Shown one piece after another: positions 8,522 through 16,388 of a DNA stretch of 64,000 bases; the stretch's first letter is position 1; every line of letters begins with the position of its first letter. A program made the translations under genes and the position numbers. The DNA is taken from NCBI GenBank assembly GCA_965657135.1, contig CBFHNF010000010.1, positions 1 to 64,000 on the forward strand. The letters are read 5' to 3'. This stretch comes from HIMB11 sp965657135 (GTDB lineage: Bacteria; Pseudomonadota; Alphaproteobacteria; Rhodobacterales; Rhodobacteraceae). The notes beneath the pieces were generated by a model. It saw only the letters and a list, made by a program, of their open reading frames with translations. It was not told where the DNA came from and did not search any database.

Positions 8522-9514
8522 CTATGCGTTCACGTCTATGACAACACGCCCCTTAACCTGACCCTTAAGAATATCTTTGCCCAATCCTGGCAAATCATTC
8601 AAGTCCGCAGGATGGATCATCGCTTCGAGCTTGTCCATTGGCAAATCACGGGCGATGCGTTCCCACGCACGCAAACGGTTGTCATAGGGCTGCATAACGC
8701 TATCAATGCCCAAGAGGTTCACACCCCGCAATAGGAAAGGAATGACCGTCGCAGGAAGCCCAGAACCACCCGCAAGACCGACAGCAGACACCGAAGCACC
8801 GTATTTCATTTGCCCCAAAACCCGCGCCAACATGTCACCACCGACGGCATCGACACAGCCAGCCCATGTTTCACGCTCTAGCGGACGCTTAACAGTTTCG
8901 TTGATTTCATCACGGACAACAATCTGTGTCGCGCCTAAGGAACGCAAATATTCTTCCGTTTCCGGACGGCCTGTCACGGCGGCCACTTCATACCCCAAAT
9001 TCGCAAGAATCGCGGTTGCGACAGATCCAACACCACCTGCGGCACCTGTGACCAAAACAGGTCCTCGATCTGGTTTCATTCCGTGATCTTCTAACGCCAT
9101 TACCGCCAACATCGCGGTAAAACCAGCGGTTCCAACTGCCATTGCCTGACGGGTTGTTAACCCTGCCGGTAATGGCACCAACCAATCTGCATTCACGCGC
9201 GCCTTTTGCGCATAACCACCCCAATGCACTTCGCCAACGCGCCAACCCGTTAAAACAACGCTGTCACCAGCCGCGTAACGTGCGTCAACTGAACTTTCGA
9301 TCGTACCCGCGAAATCGATACCCGGCACATGTGGATAGGCACGCACCAATCCCCCACCTGGTCCAATACAAAGTCCATCCTTGTAGTTCACGGTTGAATA
9401 ATCAACATTTACCACAACATTGCCCTCTGGCAGTTGGTCTAGGTTAATTTGTTCAACGGATGCGGATGTTTTTCCGCTTTCTTCATCTTTGTTGACCACT
9501 AATGCATTAAACAT
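8522..9514 (-). CDS. acuI: acryloyl-CoA reductase (NADPH), MDR family
   Basis: A 330-residue medium-chain dehydrogenase/reductase of the YhdH/AcuI type, zinc-free. The N-terminal catalytic part holds STVNYKDGLCI and the C-terminal Rossmann domain holds VLVTGAAGGVGSVA followed by VAAVTGRPETE, where the basic residue after the second strand fits NADPH. AcuI reduces toxic acryloyl-CoA to propionyl-CoA, a step in DMSP cleavage and in acrylate or 3-hydroxypropionate assimilation. The identification rests on family resemblance and on the position 17 bases downstream of dmdA; dmdA-acuI linkage is well known in roseobacters. General quinone oxidoreductase annotation would be the fallback. Confidence 0.9.
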   Translation of the reverse strand: MFNALVVNKDEESGKTSASVEQINLDQLPEGNVVVNVDYSTVNYKDGLCIGPGGGLVRAYPHVPGIDFAGTIESSVDARYAAGDSVVLTGWRVGEVHWGGYAQKARVNADWLVPLPAGLTTRQAMAVGTAGFTAMLAVMALEDHGMKPDRGPVLVTGAAGGVGSVATAILANLGYEVAAVTGRPETEEYLRSLGATQIVVRDEINETVKRPLERETWAGCVDAVGGDMLARVLGQMKYGASVSAVGLAGGSGLPATVIPFLLRGVNLLGIDSVMQPYDNRLRAWERIARDLPMDKLEAMIHPADLNDLPGLGKDILKGQVKGRVVIDVNA

Positions 9515-9531
9515 CTGATCCTCCTATCTTC

Positions 9532-10632
9532 TCAAATCCAAAATTTTTCTTTGACGATGGCGCTGCGTTCACCAGCCCCTGTATCCACAACTAAGGTTGT
9601 TCCAGCATCCCAAAATCCTGCATCAATCATCCCAATGGCAACATTTGTATTGAAATCAGGTGACCATGTTGCAGATGCAATCAACCCAACACAATGCCCA
9701 TTTGCATAAACCGACCAACCCGTCGCATTATGAGGCAAGTCTCCAGCACCTGAAATCTCAATAGGGCGAATTTGGCGGGGAGGGCCATTTTGTTTATGTC
9801 CCTCGATGACAGATTTGCCAATATAATCATCAGGTGAATTGCAGAATTTTGTAAGCCCTGCTTCGATTGGCGTGTTTTCACGTGTCATGTCAGACCCAAA
9901 GGACAACAATCCTCCTTCGATCCGCTCGATCAGGTTTGGACAGCCCGCACGCACGTGTAAATCCTGTCCCGCCGCCATCAATGCATCCCACAGCGGCATC
10001 CCATACTGTGTTCCATCCACATAAATTTCAAACCCACCCTGCTTGGACCATCCAGAGCGCGCCACCACAAATTCCGTATCCATGAAAGCCAAGCGTTTAT
10101 ACCGGAAAAAACGAATGTCACGCACAGCATCACCAAAAACGCGTGCCATCAATTCATTGGCCTTAGGCCCCTGTACGGCAAGCGGTGACACGTCAGGCTC
10201 GATAATGTCCACATCCATGTTCGATGCAATCGCAAGCCCAAGCGCATATTGCAGCAAATCACCGTCTGCCAGCGATAGCCAATAATGATCCTGCGCCAAT
10301 TTAATCGCGACAGGATCGTTCAGCATGCCGCCATTGTGATCGCAAATCGGCACATAATAACACTGATCATCTGCCATGCGGTCCATGTCACGTGGGCTCA
10401 TCATTTTCATAAGACGCAAGGCATCTGGTCCCTTGATGCTGACCTGCCGTTCAACGGCAACATCCCAAACTTGCACATGCTCTTTCAGGTGGCGATAATC
10501 GGCTTCGTACGTTTCAAAATAGCTTGGCAAGAGCATGTGATTATAAACCGTATACGCCTTTGCACCAGCAGCTTGGACACCTTTGCTAAAGGGTGTGCCG
10601 CGTACGCGGCGTGATGGAACAATACCTGCCAT
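9532..10632 (-). CDS. dmdA: dimethylsulfoniopropionate demethylase
   Basis: A 366-residue GcvT-fold enzyme that moves a methyl group from DMSP to tetrahydrofolate, giving methylmercaptopropionate, the first step of DMSP demethylation in marine bacteria. It starts MAGIVPSRRVRGTPFSKG, as I recall for roseobacter DmdA, and carries the folate-domain signature SGWSKQGGFEIYVDG and the C-terminal GIGMIDAGFWDAGT barrel segment. Its length matches characterised DmdA (about 365). I chose ATG 10632 over an upstream in-frame start at 10698 because AGGAG lies 7 bases before it. It sits between a DUF1326 gene and acuI, all minus strand, in the operon that faces the GntR gene. A glycine-cleavage T protein or dimethylglycine-type enzyme is the alternative, made unlikely by the N-terminus and neighbour. 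Confidence 0.93.
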   Translation of the reverse strand: MAGIVPSRRVRGTPFSKGVQAAGAKAYTVYNHMLLPSYFETYEADYRHLKEHVQVWDVAVERQVSIKGPDALRLMKMMSPRDMDRMADDQCYYVPICDHNGGMLNDPVAIKLAQDHYWLSLADGDLLQYALGLAIASNMDVDIIEPDVSPLAVQGPKANELMARVFGDAVRDIRFFRYKRLAFMDTEFVVARSGWSKQGGFEIYVDGTQYGMPLWDALMAAGQDLHVRAGCPNLIERIEGGLLSFGSDMTRENTPIEAGLTKFCNSPDDYIGKSVIEGHKQNGPPRQIRPIEISGAGDLPHNATGWSVYANGHCVGLIASATWSPDFNTNVAIGMIDAGFWDAGTTLVVDTGAGERSAIVKEKFWI

Positions 10633-10712
10633 CTGAGGTCTCCTGATCTGAAAAGAAGAGAATGAAGTGGGACATCGCACATGCTGCATCCCACCCATTC
10701 AGATTAAATTAC

Positions 10713-11396
10713 TTAGCGTGGACCATGCCAATCAATTTGGCAGATTTCAGCTGAACGACCGTCAAAGTCCCAAACGCGTCCATGTGCACGTACGCGTCCC
10801 TTGGTCGCGGTGGCAACTGTGATATCCGGACCCATCCAATATTCTGTATTGGTCACGACGATCTCTTCGCCCTTATGTCCTGGCACAGGTACAATTTCAC
10901 CTTGGATCGCTTTGCCTACCATCAACCGACGCGCGTTTCCTTCGGTTGTGAATTCAACAGGTGCGCGCTCTGCCCCCAAAAATTCGCTAACCAAAACTTT
11001 GAAAAGCCCTGTTGTGCCCTTGGCTTGTCCGCTAAAGATTTTCAACAGCGCTTCATAGGCGGCATAGCTTGCGCGCTCATCGATATAGGCTGCGGCCTTC
11101 CAGTTTCCGCGCGCCATAAGGCCCGGAATTTCTAAAACCAAACCCACATTCAAACCTGACAGATCTTCGTCACCATAATGCCCTTCATCGATGCGCACAC
11201 CTGCCCATGCCTGACAGTAGCCCTCTGTAGGTGCATGTTTGCCCAAAGACACCACGCAGGGACAAAATACCGTACAGTTACAGTTCAGGATCAATTCACC
11301 TTTGATTGCCCAAGGCGTCAGCCCCGGATCCTGTTTTGCGGCCTCAGGATGACGGCTATCAATTTTTGCAGGTACTTCTAAACGATCACTTGCCAT
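10713..11396 (-). CDS. DUF1326 family protein with Cys cluster
   Basis: A 227-residue soluble protein of the uncharacterised DUF1326 family. The notable feature is the cysteine cluster NCNCTVFCPC at about residues 38-47 with a further Cys at about 61, likely to bind a metal or form disulfides. The rest is beta-rich without membrane segments or signal peptide. ATG 11396 is preceded by AAGGAG at ideal distance; an upstream in-frame start at 11441 would overlap the DUF2182 gene. It lies 10 bases downstream of the DUF2182 membrane protein, with which this family is often paired, and 80 bases upstream of dmdA. Function unknown; its place at the head of a DMSP operon is the main clue. Confidence 0.85.
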   Translation of the reverse strand: MASDRLEVPAKIDSRHPEAAKQDPGLTPWAIKGELILNCNCTVFCPCVVSLGKHAPTEGYCQAWAGVRIDEGHYGDEDLSGLNVGLVLEIPGLMARGNWKAAAYIDERASYAAYEALLKIFSGQAKGTTGLFKVLVSEFLGAERAPVEFTTEGNARRLMVGKAIQGEIVPVPGHKGEEIVVTNTEYWMGPDITVATATKGRVRAHGRVWDFDGRSAEICQIDWHGPR

Positions 11397-11406
11397 GGAG
11401 TTCTCC

Positions 11407-12168
11407 TTAAATAAGACCAAGGGCGATAGCCGCTGCACCAAGCAGCAGAATATATCCCAAAGGTTTCGTTATATACGTTCCGATTTGTGGTAATTTTTCA
11501 ACCACCATTAACACAGTCGCAAACCCCATAAAAATCAAATTCATGACGCCACCAACAAAAGCCAGACACATTAGTGCCCAGCAACATCCCAAACACACCA
11601 CACCCAAACGCACACCATTGCGCCAGGCTCCCTCTTCAAAATACTGCATGAAAAAGGTTAGCGGTGCGCGACATTTGGACAAGCATGCTTCCTTCATCTG
11701 CGAAAACTGATAACCGCCCGCTGTCACAAGCAAAAAGGCAGATAAATACCGTGAGGTAGATTGCCCCAATTGATCCACAGCGCCATAAACAAAAAACCCC
11801 ATCTGAAGCGCGCTTGCCATCAGCGAAAAGCCAATCCAAACCATCAAATACCCAGATATCAGCGTCCAAAGATTGGTTTGCGCAACTGCCCCCAAATCAT
11901 CATAAGTCGCAAATGCAGGCAGCGCGGTCGGTGCCATCATCGCAACACTCATCAAAGACCACATAAGAAACAGGCGGGAAAAACCAGCGCCATCTGGGCT
12001 GACAACACAGAGTGTTGCCCAAAACTCTGCCCCGTAAATCGTGCGCAACTCCCGCAAATCGCCGACGCTCAAGGACATAGCATAAAGCACGCCCCATGCC
12101 ACTAGAATCGCACCATATAGGCCGATCCAGTGCCATCCTGTCATCTTGCGAATGTGTTCAGAAACCAT
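11407..12168 (-). CDS. DUF2182 family integral membrane protein
   Basis: A 253-residue polytopic membrane protein with about six hydrophobic segments. Conserved-looking Cys pairs lie at about residues 162/166 (EACLSKCRAP) and 192/195/196 (VCLGCCWALM), consistent with the family description as a predicted metal-binding membrane protein. The longest frame starts at a TTG (12195), but I prefer ATG 12168 (MVSEHIRKMT), which leaves a 58-base gap to the GntR gene containing the operator. It is the first gene of the unit DUF2182-DUF1326-dmdA-acuI-PLP enzyme. Function unknown; the paired Cys residues here and in DUF1326 suggest a joint metal or redox task. Confidence 0.82.
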   Translation of the reverse strand: MVSEHIRKMTGWHWIGLYGAILVAWGVLYAMSLSVGDLRELRTIYGAEFWATLCVVSPDGAGFSRLFLMWSLMSVAMMAPTALPAFATYDDLGAVAQTNLWTLISGYLMVWIGFSLMASALQMGFFVYGAVDQLGQSTSRYLSAFLLVTAGGYQFSQMKEACLSKCRAPLTFFMQYFEEGAWRNGVRLGVVCLGCCWALMCLAFVGGVMNLIFMGFATVLMVVEKLPQIGTYITKPLGYILLLGAAAIALGLI

Positions 12169-12200
12169 GTCTGCGATTCCAAATAATACTTGCAATTTAA

Positions 12201-12226
12201 ATGTCAGACTTTTAATTGTCTGACAA
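12201..12226. promoter_or_regulatory. palindromic GntR/FadR-type operator between divergent genes
   Basis: Inverted arms TGTCAGAC (12202-12209) and GTCTGACA (12218-12225) are separated by TTTTAATT. The right arm is part of a perfect 11-base palindrome TTGTCTGACAA (12216-12226), the shape bound by FadR-subfamily (FCD) GntR regulators; the left arm is a near copy (ATGTCAGACTT). The right site touches the ATG of the GntR gene at 12227, and the whole lies in the only promoter space for the dmdA operon. A TTGTCA on the minus strand could serve as a -35 box. Binding by the adjacent GntR protein is inferred from family and position. Confidence 0.8.
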
Positions 12227-12964
12227 ATGAAAAACGCACAAAATGACGCAACGGATCTTTCGGCTCAAATCTCGTCTAAAATTCGAGATTCGATTGTTGA
12301 TGGACGATTGATTGTAAATGAGCGCCTGCCCTCGGAAGCAGAGCTTTCGGAACAGTTTTCTGTTTCACGTTCCACCGTGCGTGAGGCGTTGAAACGGCTT
12401 GCTGCGCAATCTCTGATCCGCACGCAGCGCGGGGCCTTTGGTGGCGCATTTGTGAATAAGCTAAGTTATGAGGATGCCTATTCGCAAAATATCACCACCT
12501 CTACCCTATTATTGTCGATGAACGATATTAACATCGACGTCGCATGCGAAGCGCGTTTTGCACTGGAACGATCCTGCGTGCCATTAGCCTGTGCGCGACG
12601 TGCAGAAGAACAATTAAAGGTGATGCGCAATGAATTGCACCGCCAAACTTCGCCCGAATTAAGTGATGAGGACTGGTGTGCGTCCGACGTTGCGTTTCAC
12701 CGGTCTTTTGTTGATTGTGCCCAGAACCCTGTTTTGTCCTATCAACTGACAGGTGCGGTTGAAGCGATGCAACCCCTGATGAATATGATCACATTTACCG
12801 CACGCTCTCGTGCAAAAATCATCAGCCACCATGCCGCATTAATTACATCGCTAGAAACCCAAGATATTCCGCTGGCCGAACAATCACTAAGCGAATTAGC
12901 AGAGTATTCGATGCACTTAGCAGCTAAGGTTTTGGCAGAGCGCGCAAAAAACAAAGAAACATAA
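12227..12964 (+). CDS. FadR/FCD-type GntR transcriptional regulator
   Basis: A 245-residue repressor-type regulator. Residues about 10-75 are the GntR winged helix (LPSEAELSEQFSVSRSTVREALKRL), and residues about 100-235 the all-helical FCD ligand domain with the metal-ligand pattern SDVAFHRSF and ISHHAALI. It faces the dmdA operon across the operator at 12201-12226, which overlaps the base just before its start codon, so it probably controls both itself and the DMSP genes. There is no Shine-Dalgarno sequence before ATG 12227; a TTGCAA box about 37 bases upstream would allow a leaderless transcript. The inducer is unknown; DMSP, acrylate or a downstream metabolite are reasonable guesses. Confidence 0.9.
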   Translation: MKNAQNDATDLSAQISSKIRDSIVDGRLIVNERLPSEAELSEQFSVSRSTVREALKRLAAQSLIRTQRGAFGGAFVNKLSYEDAYSQNITTSTLLLSMNDINIDVACEARFALERSCVPLACARRAEEQLKVMRNELHRQTSPELSDEDWCASDVAFHRSFVDCAQNPVLSYQLTGAVEAMQPLMNMITFTARSRAKIISHHAALITSLETQDIPLAEQSLSELAEYSMHLAAKVLAERAKNKET

Positions 12965-13011
12965 TCACCAAAAACGATTTCACCCCTTCACATCCGAGTA
13001 AATCAGACATA

Positions 13012-13320
13012 TGTTTCATGTGTCCTTCTGGACTATGGACATAAACGCGCTCGTAATAAGCGGATCGGACCCGGGGGCGGTACCCGGCAGCTCCACCAAA
13101 ACCATACGGGGCTGAAATAGGATCGACGAACGTCTAAAGGTGTTAGCTTTGTCTCGGCTGTCTGCCACCGTTATCGGCGAAAACTGTACAATTGCAAATG
13201 ACAATCGTGCTCCAGTAGCAATGGCTGCGTAAGCGGTCGGAGATACTGAAATCTAAAGTCCTAGGGTCAAGCAACGCTAGGCGGGGTTACGAGGGTTCCT
13301 GGCAACAGAATACCCTCACT
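13012..13320 (+). ncRNA. ssrA: tmRNA, two-piece (permuted) alphaproteobacterial form
   Basis: The tag frame GCA...TAA at 13194-13232 encodes ANDNRAPVAMAA, an alphaproteobacterial-type trans-translation tag. The acceptor piece comes first and ends AGCTCCACCA at 13098; a 9-base intervening segment follows; the coding piece starts GGGGCTGAAATAGGATCGAC at 13108. GGGGCTG pairs with CAGCTCC and keeps the G3-U70 alanine identity wobble. The T-arm is CCGGG/CCCGG. A hairpin GAGGGT/ACCCTC closes the coding side near 13318. The mature RNA is charged with alanine, rescues stalled ribosomes and tags their products for ClpXP. The outer ends are approximate because processing sites cannot be read from sequence alone. 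sspB, encoding the adaptor for this tag, lies 70 bases downstream. Confidence 0.93.
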
Positions 13321-13388
13321 TCATTGAATTATGCACTTTCGTTTCCAAAGGAATCCCTTATTGTTGTGTTAACAACACGGAGGCTTCC

Positions 13389-13862
13389 ATGTCAGATTCA
13401 TTAGATTACGGATCACTCATGCATCGTGCGATGCGCGGATTGATCTATAATGTCTTGGAGCAAGTCCGCGATCATGGGCTGCCAGGAAACCACCATTTTT
13501 TTATTACGTTCGACACAACACACCCTGACGTTCAAATCGCATCATGGTTAATTGATCGTTATCCAACTGAAATGACTATCGTTATTCAACATTGGTTCGA
13601 TAATTTGGTGATCACCGAGGAGGGCTTTTCAATAACATTGAACTTTGGGGATCAACCAGAGCCGATCAAAATCCCGTTTGATGCCATTCACACATTTGTT
13701 GACCCATCGGTTGAATTTGGGTTGAGATTTGAAAATCAAGATGCGGAAGATTTTGACGATGACGAGGATGAACATCAGGATGCCGACCCAAGTGACGAGA
13801 CATTAGACGACGAACCACGTCAGGCGGCAGAGGTTGTTTCACTCGATCAATTCAGACGCTAA
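13389..13862 (+). CDS. sspB: ClpXP adaptor SspB, alpha type
   Basis: A 157-residue adaptor that captures ssrA-tagged proteins and delivers them to ClpXP. The folded substrate-binding domain covers about residues 1-115 (LDYGSLMHRAMRGLIYNVL, HHFFITFDT, IVIQHWFDNL, VDPSVEFGLRF). A long acidic linker (residues about 118-143, many Asp/Glu) leads to the C-terminal ClpX-binding tail AEVVSLDQFRR, as in other alpha SspB proteins. CGGAGG precedes ATG 13389. It directly follows the tmRNA whose tag it recognises, which gives a functional pairing. Two small genes follow on the same strand. Confidence 0.93.
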   Translation: MSDSLDYGSLMHRAMRGLIYNVLEQVRDHGLPGNHHFFITFDTTHPDVQIASWLIDRYPTEMTIVIQHWFDNLVITEEGFSITLNFGDQPEPIKIPFDAIHTFVDPSVEFGLRFENQDAEDFDDDEDEHQDADPSDETLDDEPRQAAEVVSLDQFRR

Positions 13863-13876
13863 CGCGGTCTTCTGAC

Positions 13877-14053
13877 ATGGCCACAATCCTTAATCTGAAC
13901 CGCGCTAGGAAACACAAAAAGCGTGAAGAAAAGCGAAAACTTGTCACAGAAAATTTAGTGAAGTTTGGCCGCAGCAAGAGTTCAAAAAATCATGATGATC
14001 ACTCCAATGCAAAAGCGCAAAAATCGCTAAACCAGCATCGGCTAGATAAATGA
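13877..14053 (+). CDS. small basic protein, DUF4169-like
   Basis: A 58-residue protein starting MATILNLNRARKHKKREEKR and continuing with a Lys/Arg/Asn-rich tail. The LNLNRARK start and the KFGRSKSSK middle match my memory of the DUF4169 family, which is commonly found just before an RHH-domain gene in Rhodobacteraceae. It starts 14 bases after sspB and its stop overlaps the next ATG as ATGA, showing translational coupling. Function unknown; probably a helical nucleic-acid-associated peptide. Confidence 0.75.
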   Translation: MATILNLNRARKHKKREEKRKLVTENLVKFGRSKSSKNHDDHSNAKAQKSLNQHRLDK

Positions 14054-14292
14054 GCTTGCGTCCCAAAAAACGCTCTTTAACACTTAGGGGACACAGAACC
14101 TCGGTCAGCCTAGAGGACCGATTTTGGAGTGCATTTTGCGCAATCGCGCGTGCTAAAGGGCTGGCGATCAACGAATTAGCCGCCCTGATAGATGAAAACC
14201 GTAACATTGAAACCGAAGGGTTAGCCAGCGCTATTCGGGATTACGTATTGCTCTACTATATGGACGCGTTGAACGATCACTCTCGAGATTGA
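14050..14292 (+). CDS. ribbon-helix-helix domain protein
   Basis: An 80-residue protein with a ribbon-helix-helix type core: RTSVSLEDRFWSAFCAIARAKGLAINELAALIDENR. Such small dimers often bind DNA, but this arylsulfate-sulfotransferase-like RHH group is uncharacterised. It overlaps the DUF4169-like gene by ATGA. Its 3' end overlaps the convergent P450 remnant by 16 bases, which suggests that the deletion which made the remnants stopped at or near a gene needed by the cell. No nearby operator is evident. Confidence 0.8.
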   Translation: MSLRPKKRSLTLRGHRTSVSLEDRFWSAFCAIARAKGLAINELAALIDENRNIETEGLASAIRDYVLLYYMDALNDHSRD

Positions 14293-14655
14293 AATTCTAA
14301 CCAAATTCCATCTTTGGCACGCAGCGTTAAATGCGCCACAGGTATAGGTCTGCCATGAGGTGTCATGGCAATTTTGTATTTTTGTAAAATGGCGGCAATG
14401 ATCAGCGGCCCTTCGATCATAGCAAATCCAGCACCCGGACAAACCCGCGCGCCCGCTGAAAAAGGAATAAAGGCATCGCGCAGACAACTCTTGCCGTTTT
14501 CGGTCGCATAACGTTCTGGATCAAAAGCGTCAGGGCAATCCCACAACCGTTCATGGCGATGTAAATGCCACGGACTTAAGACAATTTGTGCACCTTTTGT
14601 TAGCTGACGATCACGAAAGCCCTTTGGACAGGTTGTTTCACGCACCATCATAGGC
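14277..14655 (-). pseudogene. cytochrome P450, C-terminal remnant
   Basis: About 125 residues of the P450 C-terminus: substrate/meander segment HLHRHERLWDCPDAFDPERY, then the heme-binding loop FSAGARVCPGAGFAM with the Cys ligand, and the terminal beta region. The N-terminal roughly 330 residues of a normal P450, including the I helix and ExxR, are missing. Upstream the sequence passes directly into another unrelated remnant in a different frame (junction near 14650), as a deletion would produce. The fragment cannot fold as a working P450. Confidence 0.88.
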
Positions 14656-15234
14656 CCCTGCGTGTTTTGCCGTATGCGCGTAATCTTGCATCAAGTAATG
14701 CGCAAATATTTTATCATCATATTTTTGAAACACTCGCAAAATGGGCCAAATGACCCCCAAACTTAGGACCCCGAACACTGGATGAACGCTCCACAACACA
14801 GAGGCCATAGTGCCTGCGCACAATAGTGCAAATCCAAGTTGTGCAATCAAGAATCCAACAGGGTAAAGGGCTGCAACCACAGGCCCCTTGCGCAGTTTCA
14901 TGACATCGCGCAATGCACCAGAGGCCACATAAATCCACGCCGTTTTGATCACCGAAATATAAGTCGCAATAACACCGTGATCCATTGAGGATTTCACCAA
15001 ATCTGCCCAATGAAGGACATACATATCCGCAGTGGTTTCAAACCCATTTATTTCACTGCGCACCCGCCATCCGAAATGTTTATCGCTGTGCAGCGGAGCT
15101 TGGGTTATCTTGTACCCTGAAATTTCGGCCTATGCCAGCGACTCGGTTCGATATAATTCACGATAGCGCCTAGGCGGAAAAGGATCGAAACCGGGAATAT
15201 AAAACACCCGCCTTCGCAACACACTTTGTTTCAT
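14638..15234 (-). pseudogene. uncharacterised membrane protein/hydrolase-like gene, truncated with an in-frame stop
   Basis: A frame beginning MKQSVLRRRVFYIPGFDP at 15234 is stopped by TAG at 15130-15132 (codon 35) and continues in frame through GFETTADMYVLHWADLV and two hydrophobic segments (about GPVVAALYPVGFLIAQLGFA and VLSLGVIWPILRVF) before breaking at the P450 junction. I recall this start (RRVFYIPGFDPFPPRRY) as typical of a conserved roseobacter protein with a hydrolase-like N-terminus, but I cannot name it. The early stop and lost 3' end mark it as dead. Confidence 0.8.
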
Positions 15235-15292
15235 TTGCGCGTCATCACGCCCTACTCCTTAAGAGGACTATGGCGCTAAACGCGGTCCAAAT

Positions 15293-16042
15293 CTAGCCCA
15301 AGGTTGCGAGCGCTGGAAAGTTTTCAAGCAGCCAAAACGACATAGCAGAAAACCCACCTGTCAGCATCAACAAACCAATTGTCCACAAAAGCAGACCCAT
15401 CAATTTTTCAATCTGCTCCATATGACGTTTCATCCAAGTTAAAACGCCCCCAAGCCGAGATAAAAATATTGCGACCAGCAGAAATGGAATTCCCAATCCT
15501 AATGCATAAACTGCCAACAAAACCGTACCACGAATGACCGAATTTTCCTGGGCTGCCAAACTTAGGATCGCGCCCAATTGTGGCCCAATACATGGGGTCC
15601 AACCAAACGCAAATGCCAATCCCAAAACATATGCACCAAATGCTGACCCACCCTGATCCCCCGCATCCATGCGCGCTTCGCGATCCAAAAAGCCGATGCG
15701 GTACACACCCACAAAATGAGCACCGAAAATCATCACCAAGACGGCTGCAACCGAATTAAACCATGATTGATAGGTTGCAAAAACTGACCCAAGTGCAGAG
15801 GCCGCAAACCCAAGAATAAGAAAAACTGTGCTAAGGCCAAGAACAAAAAACATGGCAGGCACGACCACGCTGGCGCGACGTGATCCATTATTTAGGTCAT
15901 TTAACGAAACGCCACTCATGTACGCCAAATATGGGGGCACAATGGGCAGGACACAGGGGCTGAGAAATGACAGTAACCCCGCTACCGCCGCCACGATCAT
16001 CGCGGGCAATAGCCCCGCATCAATAAGGTCGATTCCAAACAT
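15293..16042 (-). CDS. ccdA: cytochrome c biogenesis protein CcdA
   Basis: A 249-residue inner-membrane protein with six predicted membrane helices that carries electrons from cytoplasmic thioredoxin to periplasmic thiol proteins for cytochrome c maturation. The two redox cysteines are in LSFLSPCVLPIVPPYLAY and FAFGWTPCIGPQLGA, each followed by the family prolines. No other ccm genes are near. It is divergent from tusA, with about 90 bases between start codons holding both promoters. Confidence 0.93.
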   Translation of the reverse strand: MFGIDLIDAGLLPAMIVAAVAGLLSFLSPCVLPIVPPYLAYMSGVSLNDLNNGSRRASVVVPAMFFVLGLSTVFLILGFAASALGSVFATYQSWFNSVAAVLVMIFGAHFVGVYRIGFLDREARMDAGDQGGSAFGAYVLGLAFAFGWTPCIGPQLGAILSLAAQENSVIRGTVLLAVYALGLGIPFLLVAIFLSRLGGVLTWMKRHMEQIEKLMGLLLWTIGLLMLTGGFSAMSFWLLENFPALATLG

Positions 16043-16134
16043 GATCTTGATCTAGGACATTTTTTCACTCAGGTCACGCGACAAAGGATCACAAGTTTGT
16101 GGACTTGTCGGTATCAGCATCATATTTAACCAAT

Positions 16135-16359
16135 ATGATACATGAACTTGATGCACGCGGACTATTGTGTCCGCTACCTGTCTTAAAAGCCCGCAAGCGC
16201 CTCAAGGATTTGGGGGCCGGGGATATTTTACACATGCTCGCAGATGATCCGGCCGCGCGCATTGACGTGCCCCATTTCTGTAATGAAAGCGGTCATATCT
16301 TACGTGATGCGGCTGAACAGGGTGATGGATCGTATCTTTACTCAATCGAAAAGACATAA
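16135..16359 (+). CDS. TusA-family sulfurtransferase
   Basis: A 74-residue SirA/TusA fold protein with the active-site motif LDARGLLCPLPVLKARK (persulfide-carrying Cys). Family members pass sulfur to tRNA thiolation, molybdenum cofactor or sulfur oxidation pathways; here the target is unknown. A GTG at 16099 is in frame, but ATG 16135 gives the standard start MIHELDARG. It is followed 1 base later by a strong bidirectional terminator shared with rne. Confidence 0.9.
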   Translation: MIHELDARGLLCPLPVLKARKRLKDLGAGDILHMLADDPAARIDVPHFCNESGHILRDAAEQGDGSYLYSIEKT

Positions 16360-16360
16360 A

Positions 16361-16388
16361 AAACCCGCTTACGCGGGTTTCTTTTTTT
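16361..16388. terminator. bidirectional intrinsic terminator between tusA and rne
   Basis: Perfect 8-bp stem AAACCCGC / GCGGGTTT with loop TTAC, followed by CTTTTTTT on the plus strand. On the minus strand the same hairpin is followed by TTTTTT from the other side, so it can end both converging transcripts. Confidence 0.93.

Noticed and set aside
13016..13204. 62-codon minus-strand ORF
   Set aside because: It is antisense to the tmRNA, whose structure and tag explain the sequence.
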